NCBI GenBank assembly: GCA_045587025.1
Contig: JAZNBK010000013.1
Coordinates: 1-40,785 of the forward strand
From: UBA1740 sp045587025
GTDB lineage: Bacteria; Bacillota; Clostridia; Oscillospirales; CAG-272
DNA length: 40,785 nt
Direction of reading: 5' to 3'
Below the pieces are notes generated by a model, which saw only the letters and a program-made list of their open reading frames with translations, was not told the origin of the DNA and did no database searches. Every line of letters starts with the position of its first letter. Position 1 is the stretch's first letter. The position numbers were made by a program, and so were the translations under genes. Below, one piece after another: positions 15,642 through 23,466 of the stretch.

Positions 15642-16712
15642 ATGAAAAAACTTTTATGCGCACTTTTAATTTTATCAATGCTTTTACTCTCCCTTGCGGG
15701 TTGCCACAATAATATCCCAAATCAGCCGAGCGATACTACAGGCGAATCAGAAACACCTAAAAACCCCTTGAAAATAGGCGTTCTTTCAGGCACGACGGGT
15801 ATGGGGATCGCAAAGCTTGCAAGCGATTTAAAGACGAGTGACGGCGAGTCAAACGCCGATATCAAGCAGTTCTATGAGGATATAGTCATCTACACGGATC
15901 CCTCTACTCTTTTGTCTGATATGATAGCGAAGAAGGTCGACGTCGCCGCCCTTCCCACGAATGCCGCAGCCACTCTCTTCAACAAATCGAACGGTGACGT
16001 AAAGGCGCTCGCAATTAACACCTTGGGCGTTTTATATATCCTCGATAACACGGGTGAGATAAAGTCGCTTTCCGACCTTGAGGGCAAAACTGTATACGTC
16101 GCTACCCCGGGTCAAACACCCGAATATATTCTCAAAAACATCATTGAGAAAAATAATATCGAGAACGTAACTTTCGCCTACGACTACACGGACCTCGACA
16201 CCCTGACGGGCGAGGTCGCAAAGGGCGATAAAGTCAAAATTGCGCTTCTGCCCGAGCCGAAGGTTACTATCGCTATGACGAAGGCGCAGTCAATGAACAA
16301 TGCAAATCTTGCTGTCGCAATTGACCTCACAGAAGAATGGAACAAGGTCGAAAGCACGGTTTTAACGCAGGGCTGCATAGTCGCTCGCAAGGAGGTAATA
16401 GAAAACCAAGCGGTAGAGCTTCAACAATTTTTGAGCGATTACAAGGCGTCTATTGAATATGTAACTAATCCCGAAAATCTTGATTCTGCGTCTGAAATGA
16501 TCGCAGCCACAGGCATACTTCCAAACGTTGCCGTCGCAAAAAAGGCGCTCCCGAAATGCAATATCGCATATCTTGACGGACAGGCGCTTAAGGATGCTCT
16601 ATCCGGCTTTTTAAAGGTACTGTTCGATATGGATGCAAAAGCAGTCGGCGGAAAGCTTCCTACCGATGATTTCTATCTGTCGGATGAAGATGCAGAATAC
16701 TTCTACAAATAA
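15642..16712 (+). CDS. ABC transporter substrate-binding lipoprotein (NitT/TauT-like)
   Basis: A 356-residue lipoprotein. The signal peptide (residues 1-20) ends in the lipobox LAGC with the modified cysteine at 21, followed by a polar Ser/Thr/Pro-rich linker. The mature part begins LKIGVLSGTTGMGIAKLASD. A later DLEGKTVYVATPGQTPEYIL segment and KIALLPEPKVTIAMTKA are typical of the NMT1/THI5/SsuA-like class II binding proteins used by nitrate, taurine, sulfonate and thiamine-precursor importers. The substrate cannot be told from sequence. AAAGGA lies upstream of the ATG. It is followed without a gap by the permease gene. Confidence 0.88.
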   Translation: MKKLLCALLILSMLLLSLAGCHNNIPNQPSDTTGESETPKNPLKIGVLSGTTGMGIAKLASDLKTSDGESNADIKQFYEDIVIYTDPSTLLSDMIAKKVDVAALPTNAAATLFNKSNGDVKALAINTLGVLYILDNTGEIKSLSDLEGKTVYVATPGQTPEYILKNIIEKNNIENVTFAYDYTDLDTLTGEVAKGDKVKIALLPEPKVTIAMTKAQSMNNANLAVAIDLTEEWNKVESTVLTQGCIVARKEVIENQAVELQQFLSDYKASIEYVTNPENLDSASEMIAATGILPNVAVAKKALPKCNIAYLDGQALKDALSGFLKVLFDMDAKAVGGKLPTDDFYLSDEDAEYFYK

Positions 16713-16713
16713 T

Positions 16714-17493
16714 ATGATGAATAAATCTATTAAATTTAAAAGAAAAATATTCGTTCTCGCGTCAATTGTAGCTTGGCCTCTTCTTTGGCATCTCGTATCG
16801 CTGAAGCTCGACAACCCGCTTCTCCTGCCCTCCCCTATCGAGGTAGCGAAAAGAATTGCCGTTCTTTTCGGAACAGTCGACTTTTGGCGTATAAGCGCTA
16901 TGTCGCTTCTCAGAATTACAGAAGGATTTTTGTGCGGAGTTGTTTTAGGCGTTTCGCTCGCTATTTTATCCTACAAAATCAATTGCGTAAGATATTTCAC
17001 CTCACCCGTTATAAGCGTACTTCGCGCAACTCCCGTCGCTTCCTTTATTATACTCGTATGGAGCTTTACGGGAAGCGATACTCTCCCCACCTTTATTTCC
17101 GCAATTATGGTATTGCCTGTAATTTATATAAATCTTCTCGCCGGCTTTGACAGTATCGGAGATGAGTTAAAGGAGGTGGCGCGGGTTTTCGACTTCTCGC
17201 TCGCAAAAAAAGCCAAGGCGCTTTATATTCCCGAAACACTCCCCTACCTTGCATCCGCCGTCAACACCTCGCTCGGCTTGGCGTGGAAATCGGGAATCGC
17301 TGCAGAAGTTCTGTCCTATACTGCGCTTTCTATCGGCAGAGAGCTGTATCGCGCAAAATCAATGCTCGAGGTTGTCGACCTTTTCGCCTGGACTATATGG
17401 ATAATTGTAATCAGCATGTCGCTTGAATACTTAGCCAAGAAACTAATTAAACCTCTTTCAAGGAGGAAATCAAATGTCGCAGATTATACTTAA
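16714..17493 (+). CDS. ABC transporter permease (NitT/TauT-like, BPD_transp_1)
   Basis: A 259-residue inner-membrane permease with about six hydrophobic segments. The coupling-helix motif that contacts the ATPase reads DELKEVARVFDFSLAKKAKALYIPETLPYL (around residues 150-180), the EAA loop of binding-protein-dependent permeases. The frame is open to 16633, but that would overlap the binding protein by 80 bases. The ATG at 16714, one base after the preceding stop, gives the usual family length and implies translational coupling. An ATG directly after it (16717) is equally possible. No strong Shine-Dalgarno is visible. The end overlaps the ATPase gene by 20 bases. Confidence 0.9.
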   Translation: MMNKSIKFKRKIFVLASIVAWPLLWHLVSLKLDNPLLLPSPIEVAKRIAVLFGTVDFWRISAMSLLRITEGFLCGVVLGVSLAILSYKINCVRYFTSPVISVLRATPVASFIILVWSFTGSDTLPTFISAIMVLPVIYINLLAGFDSIGDELKEVARVFDFSLAKKAKALYIPETLPYLASAVNTSLGLAWKSGIAAEVLSYTALSIGRELYRAKSMLEVVDLFAWTIWIIVISMSLEYLAKKLIKPLSRRKSNVADYT

Positions 17494-18064
17494 AGACATA
17501 AAAAAATCTTTTAATCGCAACGTAATTTTTGATAAATTATCTCTTGAAATAGAAAGAAACAAGCTCACGCTTGTCACGGGAGAGAGTGGCTGCGGGAAAA
17601 CCACACTTCTACGTATTATTGCGGGGCTCGACAAGGATTTTTCAGGTGAAATTTCCGGAGTAGTCCCCTCAGAGTGCGCTTTTTCCTTTCAGGAATACCG
17701 TCTTTTTCCTTCGTTGAGCGCTTTTGAAAACGTTTATATGGTGACGAACGGAGATAAAGAAGATCGAAAGGAAACCGCTAAAAACGCGCTTTTAGAGCTT
17801 GGCTTTTCAAGAGAGGATTTGTCCAAATTTCCAGACGAGCTATCGGGCGGAATGAAGCAAAGGGTTGCTCTTGCGCGAGTGTTCGTATCGGGAAAAAGCG
17901 TTTTGCTGTTAGACGAGCCGACAAAAGAGCTTGACGCCGAATTAAGACAGACTCTTTACAAAAAAATAAGATCTGCTTTGAAAAGCTCCACCGTTATAAT
18001 GGTAACGCATATGGCGGAGGACGTAAAGGAATTTTCCGACTGCGTTATTGAATTAAGTAAATAA
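17474..18064 (+). CDS. ABC transporter ATP-binding protein
   Basis: A 196-residue ATPase, shorter than the usual 240-260 because it ends soon after the H-loop. Motifs in order: Walker A GESGCGKTT (residues 36-44), Q-loop SFQEYRLFP (71-79), signature LSGGMKQR (123-130), Walker B LLLDEP (144-149), and the H-loop histidine in VTHMAED (177-183). All are intact, so it should be active. It energises the permease encoded just upstream. The start has a perfect AAGGAGG 7 bases before the ATG, inside the permease gene. The missing C-terminal part is a common feature of this subfamily. A bidirectional terminator follows. Confidence 0.93.
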   Translation: MSQIILKDIKKSFNRNVIFDKLSLEIERNKLTLVTGESGCGKTTLLRIIAGLDKDFSGEISGVVPSECAFSFQEYRLFPSLSAFENVYMVTNGDKEDRKETAKNALLELGFSREDLSKFPDELSGGMKQRVALARVFVSGKSVLLLDEPTKELDAELRQTLYKKIRSALKSSTVIMVTHMAEDVKEFSDCVIELSK

Positions 18065-18067
18065 AAG

Positions 18068-18112
18068 AGACCTGAGCAGCTTAACCTTCTTCGCTGTTCA
18101 GGTCTTTCGTTT
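18068..18112. terminator. bidirectional terminator between the ABC operon and dinB
   Basis: AGACCTGAGCAGC (18068-18080) pairs with GCTGTTCAGGTCT (18093-18105), 13 pairs with one wobble and a 12-base loop. T-rich sequence lies on both sides (TTTCGTTTT on the plus strand, TCTCTTTTATTT on the minus), so it can stop both converging operons. Confidence 0.85.
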
Positions 18113-18117
18113 TACCG

Positions 18118-19344
18118 TCATTCGTCTTTGTCGCTCTCCGAGACGGAAATTCCGAGCTCGTTTCCTATAATATCGGCTCTTGAAATAACCGACTTACCGT
18201 GCTTTTTCTTTATTCCGTCTATCGCTTTGTCAAGGCGCTCCGCTCTCGCCCGTTTTTCATAATCATCGTCAAAAAAGTCACCCTGGCTCGTCGCTTTTTC
18301 CTCATCTACAAGATTTGATACGTTAATAGTCAAGGTTCTTATAGGTTTTCCCGTTCTCCATTCCTTTTTCACGATAGAAAAGGCGACGTCGGAAATTTCA
18401 TTTGAAATATTCGTAGGTTGCGAAAGCTGCCTTTGTCTTGAAATATTGCACAGCAGAGTGTCTCTGATAGTAACGCCTACCGTTGAGCATTTTTTACCCT
18501 TTCTGCGAAGGCGCTCTCCTATCGTTTCCGAAAGAAACGCAATTCCCATACGAATTTCGTCATCGGTAGAAATGTCCTTTTTAAAGGTCATTCCGTTTCC
18601 GACGCTTTTCGGATCATGCTTATCATACATTGACGCGACGGGCGAATCGTCCTCGCCTCTCGCATATTTTAACAGCATTTTCCCGACCTTTCCGAACTTG
18701 TAGGTGAGAAAGCTCTCGTCCGCAGAAGCGAGCTCGCCTATCGTCTTTATCCCCATTTTTGCCAATTCTTCGGCAGTTTTATTACCAACGAAAAGGAGAT
18801 TATCGGCAGGCAGCGAATAGACGATTTGCTTGTAATTTTCCCTGTTTATTTCGGTTATGGCGTCCGGCTTTTTATAGTCACTTCCAAGCTTAGCAAATAT
18901 CTTATTATAGGAAACTCCGACAGAAACGGTAATTCCTATTTCTTTTTTTATTTCCTCTTTTATTCGGTTTGCGATACTCACCCCGTCGCCGAAAAGCATT
19001 CTGCTCCCCGTGACGTCCAGCCAGCATTCGTCTATTCCGAACGGTTCAATCAAGTCGGTATATCGACTGTATATCTTGTTTACCTCGCGTGAAACTCTTA
19101 TATATTCATCATGATGCGGGGGGACAATGACGAGATCTCTACACTTCTTTTTTGCGCTCCATACTGTCTCTGCCGTCTTTATTCCGTATTTCTTCGCTAT
19201 TTCATTTTTTGCAAGCACTATACCGTGCCGTGCCTCCTCGCTGCCGCAAACGGCAACCGGCAAATCCTTCAGCGAGGGATTGAGCATACATTCGACGGAC
19301 GCAAAAAAACTATTGCAATCGCAATGTAAAATCACTCTGTCCAT
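18118..19344 (-). CDS. dinB: DNA polymerase IV (DinB, Y-family)
   Basis: A 408-residue Y-family polymerase that copies past DNA damage. The palm motifs are present: the first catalytic aspartate in ILHCDCNSFFASVE (residues 5-18), and GIDECWLDVTGS with the second catalytic D-E pair at about residues 101-112. A helix-hairpin-helix thumb (VGNKTAEELAKMGIKTIGEL, near residue 190) and a little-finger domain follow. The C-terminus does not show a clear beta-clamp motif by eye. The start has GAGGAGGG 4 bases upstream. It begins 21 bases after the stop of a histidine kinase gene on the same strand and shares its transcript. No LexA box was recognised upstream. Confidence 0.94.
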   Translation of the reverse strand: MDRVILHCDCNSFFASVECMLNPSLKDLPVAVCGSEEARHGIVLAKNEIAKKYGIKTAETVWSAKKKCRDLVIVPPHHDEYIRVSREVNKIYSRYTDLIEPFGIDECWLDVTGSRMLFGDGVSIANRIKEEIKKEIGITVSVGVSYNKIFAKLGSDYKKPDAITEINRENYKQIVYSLPADNLLFVGNKTAEELAKMGIKTIGELASADESFLTYKFGKVGKMLLKYARGEDDSPVASMYDKHDPKSVGNGMTFKKDISTDDEIRMGIAFLSETIGERLRRKGKKCSTVGVTIRDTLLCNISRQRQLSQPTNISNEISDVAFSIVKKEWRTGKPIRTLTINVSNLVDEEKATSQGDFFDDDYEKRARAERLDKAIDGIKKKHGKSVISRADIIGNELGISVSESDKDE

Positions 19345-19365
19345 TCTGCCCTCCTCGCTTTAAAA

Positions 19366-20817
19366 TTAAGATTTTTCGGTCAAGGTAAAGATAAATTCGC
19401 AATACTCGCCCGATCTGCTCTTTACAGCTATCTTTTCGTCCTGCGCTTCGACGACAGTCTTTGCGATATAAAGACCTAATCCCGCGCCCGCCTTGTCAAG
19501 TCCGCGACTTCTGTCGCTCTTATAGAAACGGTCGAATACGTAAGGAAGATCCTCTTCGGAAATTCCGTCGCCCTCGTTATAAACGGAGACCTTTATTTTT
19601 CCGTGCTCGCCATATAGAATCGAAACCCTGAACAGCGCCTTTTCCCGTGAAAACTTTATAGCGTTATCGCAAAGATTATAAAGAACCTGATGAATTGCGT
19701 CCTTATCCGCATAAACCATTATGTTGTCTTTCGCGCACTCAAACTCTACGTTTAGCTTTTTATCTTCGATTTTCTGCTCGAAGGAAATTAAAATAAGGCG
19801 CGCCATTTCGCATATATCAAACTTATCAAAGGTGAAATTTCTCTTTCCCGATTCAAGACGCGATACGTCGAGAAGCTCAGTAACAAGTCGAGAAAGACGT
19901 TTCACCTCGGAGGAAATTATATTCAGATAATACGCGTGCTGTTCCTTTGGAATAGCTCCACTGTTTATGCCCTCGATAAAGCCTAAAATCGTAGTCATCG
20001 GCGTGCGTAAATCGTGCGACACGTTCGCAACGAAGGAGTTACGCACATTCTCAAGCTGTTCAAGCGATTCTGCCATATTGTTAAACGCAATAGACAGCTC
20101 GGCTATTTCATCCCTTCCCGTCACTGCTACGCGCTCGTCAAAATTTCCCTTCGCAAATTTTTTTGAAACCAAGCACATATTACGAAGCGGACTTACCATT
20201 CTTTCGCTCATGAAATACACGGCAATTAAAGCGGCGATAGCTATCCAAAGTGACGAGGTTATAACCGTTTTCGTCATAATGCTCATAAGCGCATTGTCGG
20301 CTGACGATTCCATACCTGCGTATATCGCCCCTAAAACCTCTCCACTATGATTTTTAATCGAAAATCCGTATATTATGTGCTTCACCATTAAAGAATTCGA
20401 GAGGTTTGAAACGGAATAATACTCTCCGCGCGAAAAGGTGTCGTCTATTATTTCTTTCGGGATAGCTTGATTAAGAAGATTTTCCCCGCCTTTATTTATG
20501 CTGAATACTATATTTCCGTCGGTATCGGTAATAAACAACAGCATTTTATCATTGCTTAAAAAGAAAGCTGATGCGAGCTTTTCAAGATTTTCTTCCCTCT
20601 CTGAAATGAAGTCGGAAAATGCGATGCCATCATCCATCTCTATCCATTCTTCTATCGTTGTTTTTGAAGCGGTGGCTGTCCATTTTACATCCTCGGTGTT
20701 TTGGCTCAGCGAATATCCGTTTACAATGGAAATTATTATAGAAATCAAAAGCACAAAGCTTAGCATTATAATCAATCCAAACGTCATAAGCTGTTTTAAA
20801 AAAATACTCTTGAACAT
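19366..20817 (-). CDS. Sensor histidine kinase with extracellular sensor domain (orphan)
   Basis: A 483-residue membrane sensor kinase. A membrane segment at about residues 13-34 and a second at 184-203 enclose a ~150-residue extracellular domain with a Cache/PAS-like pattern (LLFITDTDGNIVFSINKGGE near residue 100, HSGEVLGAIYAGME near 160). A HAMP domain (205-258), a dimerisation domain with the phosphorylated histidine H268 in NVSHDLRTP, and an HATPase domain (N box LCDNAIKFS, G boxes GDGISEEDLP and GAGLGLYIA) follow. All motifs are intact. No response regulator gene is next to it: downstream is dinB and upstream, divergent, is gltX. The start has GGAGG 7 bases before the ATG, and a promoter lies at 20857-20886. 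Confidence 0.94.
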   Translation of the reverse strand: MFKSIFLKQLMTFGLIIMLSFVLLISIIISIVNGYSLSQNTEDVKWTATASKTTIEEWIEMDDGIAFSDFISEREENLEKLASAFFLSNDKMLLFITDTDGNIVFSINKGGENLLNQAIPKEIIDDTFSRGEYYSVSNLSNSLMVKHIIYGFSIKNHSGEVLGAIYAGMESSADNALMSIMTKTVITSSLWIAIAALIAVYFMSERMVSPLRNMCLVSKKFAKGNFDERVAVTGRDEIAELSIAFNNMAESLEQLENVRNSFVANVSHDLRTPMTTILGFIEGINSGAIPKEQHAYYLNIISSEVKRLSRLVTELLDVSRLESGKRNFTFDKFDICEMARLILISFEQKIEDKKLNVEFECAKDNIMVYADKDAIHQVLYNLCDNAIKFSREKALFRVSILYGEHGKIKVSVYNEGDGISEEDLPYVFDRFYKSDRSRGLDKAGAGLGLYIAKTVVEAQDEKIAVKSRSGEYCEFIFTLTEKS

Positions 20818-20856
20818 TTTTCGCCTCCATGCTTGAAAAATTCATCTTTTTATGAT

Positions 20857-20886
20857 ATTATACATTATAAGGACACTAAAAGTCAA
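20857..20886 (-). promoter_or_regulatory. promoter of the histidine kinase-dinB unit
   Basis: On the minus strand TTGACT (20886-20881), 18 bases, TATAAT (20862-20857). A second TATAAT (20869-20864) lies too close to the -35 box. The divergent gltX promoter could not be placed with confidence. Confidence 0.65.
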
Positions 20887-20968
20887 TTTTTATTTGTGAC
20901 AAAAGCGCTCTGAATTAAAAACTTATGCAAACAATAAAGAAATTTTTATTATAAAAGAGGCAAAGACA

Positions 20969-22420
20969 ATGGAAAACAAAAAAACAGTTACCAGATTTGC
21001 GCCAAGTCCTACCGGCTATATGCATATAGGAAACCTGAGGACTGCGCTTTATTCTTATCTCATTTCCAAGCATGACGGAGGCGACTTTATTCTCAGAATT
21101 GAGGACACAGACAGAGAACGTCTTGTCGAGGGCGCTACAGACGTAATTATAAACACCTTGAAAGTAACCGGCTTGAATTATGACGAAGGACCTTTCGTCG
21201 GCGGCGAGCACGGTCCGTATATTCAGAGTGACAGAAAAGATATTTATGCAAAATATGCGAAAATGCTGGTGGATAATGGCTACGCATATTACTGCTTCTG
21301 TACCAAGGAGCGCTTAACCGAGCTTCACGAAAATGATGCGACAGGCGGATATGACAGACATTGCCGTAATCTTTCAAAGGAAGAAATCGACAGAGAACTT
21401 GCGAACAACACACCCTACGTAATTCGTCAAAAAATGCCGCTCGAGGGAAAAACGAGCTACGTCGACGAGGTTTTCGGAGAAATTTCCACAGATAATTCCG
21501 AGCTTCAGGACCAAATTTTGATGAAGGCGGACGGCTATCCTACCTACAATTTCGCTCACGTCGTAGACGACTATCTTATGGGTGTTACCCACGTGGTAAG
21601 AGGTAGCGAATATCTCACCTCTACGCCAAAATACGTATTGTTATACGACGCTTTCGGATGGGAGAGACCGACCTACGTTCATCTGCCCTTGCTTATGGGA
21701 AGAAACGAGGACGGAAGCATCTCAAAGCTCTCGAAAAGACACGGCGCCGTCAGTTTTCAGGATTTAGTCGCCGACGGATATCTGCCAGAGGCAATCGTTA
21801 ACTACATCGCTTTGCTTGGTTGGTGCCCCAAAAATTCCGAAAGCGAGTTCTTCACGCTTAAAGAGCTTGAAGCGGAATTTTCTATACAAGGCGTAAGCAA
21901 ATCGCCTTCGGTATTCGATTTTGACAAGCTTCTTTGGTTTAACGGCGAATATATAAGAAAGATGCCGTTCGATGAATTCAAAAATGCCGTCGCTCCCTTT
22001 ATCAAGAGCGAGATACCAAACAACGTGAACAAGGAAAAAATGCTTTCTCTTCTCTGCTCGCGTCTCGACAAGCTCAGCAATATAGACGAAAAAATTTCAT
22101 TCTTCATCGAGTTGCCTGAATATGACGTGGAGCTGTTCGTAAACAAGAAAAACAAGGTAACGCTTGAAAACGCACCTGAGATTTTAACGCAAGCGCTTTC
22201 GGTCCTTGAACTTCAAGCTGCGTGGGATAACGACTCTCTTTACAGTACGTTGGTAGCGCTTTCCGAAAAGCTCGAAATAAAATCGGGTACTCTTATGTGG
22301 TGTATAAGAATTGCCGCTTCCGGAATGTCGGTAACGCCCGGTGGCGCAACCGAAATTATGGAAGTAATCGGAAAAGAAGAAACGCTTTCCCGTATAAAAA
22401 TTGCGTTAAATAAATTCTGA
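20969..22420 (+). CDS. gltX: Glutamyl-tRNA synthetase
   Basis: A 483-residue class I aminoacyl-tRNA synthetase that charges tRNA(Glu) with glutamate. The ATP-binding HIGH motif is in APSPTGYMHIGNLRTAL (H19 to N22), and the KMSKS-equivalent reads SKLSK at residues 252-256. DTDRERLVEGATD matches the GluRS active-site helix. Length equals the family norm. Clostridial non-discriminating enzymes also charge tRNA(Gln), but that cannot be judged here. GAGG lies 8 bases before the ATG. It is monocistronic: divergent from the histidine kinase and closed by a strong terminator. No T-box leader is visible in the 150 bases upstream. Confidence 0.97.
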   Translation: MENKKTVTRFAPSPTGYMHIGNLRTALYSYLISKHDGGDFILRIEDTDRERLVEGATDVIINTLKVTGLNYDEGPFVGGEHGPYIQSDRKDIYAKYAKMLVDNGYAYYCFCTKERLTELHENDATGGYDRHCRNLSKEEIDRELANNTPYVIRQKMPLEGKTSYVDEVFGEISTDNSELQDQILMKADGYPTYNFAHVVDDYLMGVTHVVRGSEYLTSTPKYVLLYDAFGWERPTYVHLPLLMGRNEDGSISKLSKRHGAVSFQDLVADGYLPEAIVNYIALLGWCPKNSESEFFTLKELEAEFSIQGVSKSPSVFDFDKLLWFNGEYIRKMPFDEFKNAVAPFIKSEIPNNVNKEKMLSLLCSRLDKLSNIDEKISFFIELPEYDVELFVNKKNKVTLENAPEILTQALSVLELQAAWDNDSLYSTLVALSEKLEIKSGTLMWCIRIAASGMSVTPGGATEIMEVIGKEETLSRIKIALNKF

Positions 22421-22447
22421 TTTAATTGGTAATATAAAAAATCAAGT

Positions 22448-22483
22448 AGCCGATATGAGTTTCATATCGGCTCATCTTTTCTC
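22448..22483 (+). terminator. terminator after gltX
   Basis: AGCCGATATGA (22448-22458) and TCATATCGGCT (22462-22472) form 11 perfect base pairs with a three-base loop, followed by CATCTTTTCTCTTT. Confidence 0.88.
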
Positions 22484-22527
22484 TTTGCGCTTTTAATTTC
22501 TACTATTAAAATAATTTCGCATATTAC

Positions 22528-22556
22528 TTGCAAAATATCAAAAAAAGTGGTATACT
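22528..22556 (+). promoter_or_regulatory. promoter of the RpiR regulator gene
   Basis: TTGCAA (22528-22533), 17 bases, TATACT (22551-22556), 46 bases before the start codon. Confidence 0.78.
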
Positions 22557-22564
22557 TAATAATA

Positions 22565-22578
22565 TCACTTTACAGTGA
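22565..22578. promoter_or_regulatory. inverted repeat downstream of the RpiR promoter, candidate operator
   Basis: TCACTTTACAGTGA is a TCACT-N4-AGTGA dyad at the predicted transcription start. Autoregulation by the RpiR-type protein is an inference from position only. Confidence 0.4.
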
Positions 22579-22602
22579 CGAGACAAAAAAGAAGGGATAA
22601 AG

Positions 22603-23466
22603 TTGTATATGACAAATGATATTTCAGCGCTTATTGAAGCTAAAATGCCCACGCTCTCAAAAGGGCAAAAGCGCATCTCAAGCGTTATAATGAACAGTTA
22701 TGAAAAAACCGCATATATGACTGCCGCCAAGCTTGGTGAATTGGCAGGGGTTTCTGAATCTACCGTTGTCAGATTTGCGACCGAACTTGGCTTCGACGGT
22801 TATCCCGAATTTCAAAGAGCCGTTCAAGAGCTTGTACGCACAAGATTAACGCCTAATCAGAGAATAGAAATTACTAATCTTCGTATAGGCGACGGCGACC
22901 TTCTCTCAAAGGTAATGACGTCCGACATTGAAAAGATTAAATTCACCCTTGAAAATATCGACAGAAGCTCCTTTGACGAGGCAGTAAATGCGATTATTAA
23001 TGCAAAGCAGATATATATATTCGGAGTTCGCTCGTCCTCATATCTCGCATCCTTTTTACATTTCAATTTAAGTATGATTTTCGAAAACGTGAAGCTCCTT
23101 CAGCCCTCGGGCACAAGCGAGGTTTTTGAGCAGACCTTAAATATATCCCCTGACGACGTGATGATAGCTATAAGCTTCCCGAGATATTCCTCAAAGGCAG
23201 TTAGCGCAGTTAAATATGCAAGAGCGCAGAAAGCTGACGTCATTGCATTGACCGACAGCAAAAGCTCGCCCATTGCGCCGTACGCAAATCAGCTTTTGAC
23301 TGCGCAAAGCGATATGGCGTCTTACGTAGACTCGCTTGTCGCTCCTCTCAGCATCATAAACGCAATGATAGCCCAGATTGCAAAGCTGAAGCACTCAGAG
23401 GTTAAGGAGCGCTTCGACAAGCTGGAAAGAATTTGGGAAGAATACGAAGTTTATGCAAAGCAATAA
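22603..23466 (+). CDS. MurR/RpiR-family transcriptional regulator
   Basis: A 287-residue sugar-responsive regulator. Residues 1-77 are an HTH_6 domain (SKGQKRISSVIMNSYEKTAY, then LGELAGVSESTVVRFATELGFDGYPEFQ). A SIS sugar-phosphate-isomerase domain lies at about 125-250 (AKQIYIFGVRSSSYLASF, then MIAISFPRYSSKAV), where phosphosugars bind in this family. The reading starts with TTG at 22603, placed 5 bases after AGGGA. An ATG at 22609 would shorten it by two residues but sits 11 bases from the site. No sugar transport or catabolic gene is adjacent; its end overlaps the next flavoprotein gene by 14 bases, so it is probably co-transcribed with the cmk and ispH fusions downstream. The effector is unknown. 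Confidence 0.92.
   Translation: MYMTNDISALIEAKMPTLSKGQKRISSVIMNSYEKTAYMTAAKLGELAGVSESTVVRFATELGFDGYPEFQRAVQELVRTRLTPNQRIEITNLRIGDGDLLSKVMTSDIEKIKFTLENIDRSSFDEAVNAIINAKQIYIFGVRSSSYLASFLHFNLSMIFENVKLLQPSGTSEVFEQTLNISPDDVMIAISFPRYSSKAVSAVKYARAQKADVIALTDSKSSPIAPYANQLLTAQSDMASYVDSLVAPLSIINAMIAQIAKLKHSEVKERFDKLERIWEEYEVYAKQ

Noticed and set aside
20887..20968. gltX leader considered as a T-box
   Set aside because: Too short, with no T-box consensus and no terminator/antiterminator pair.
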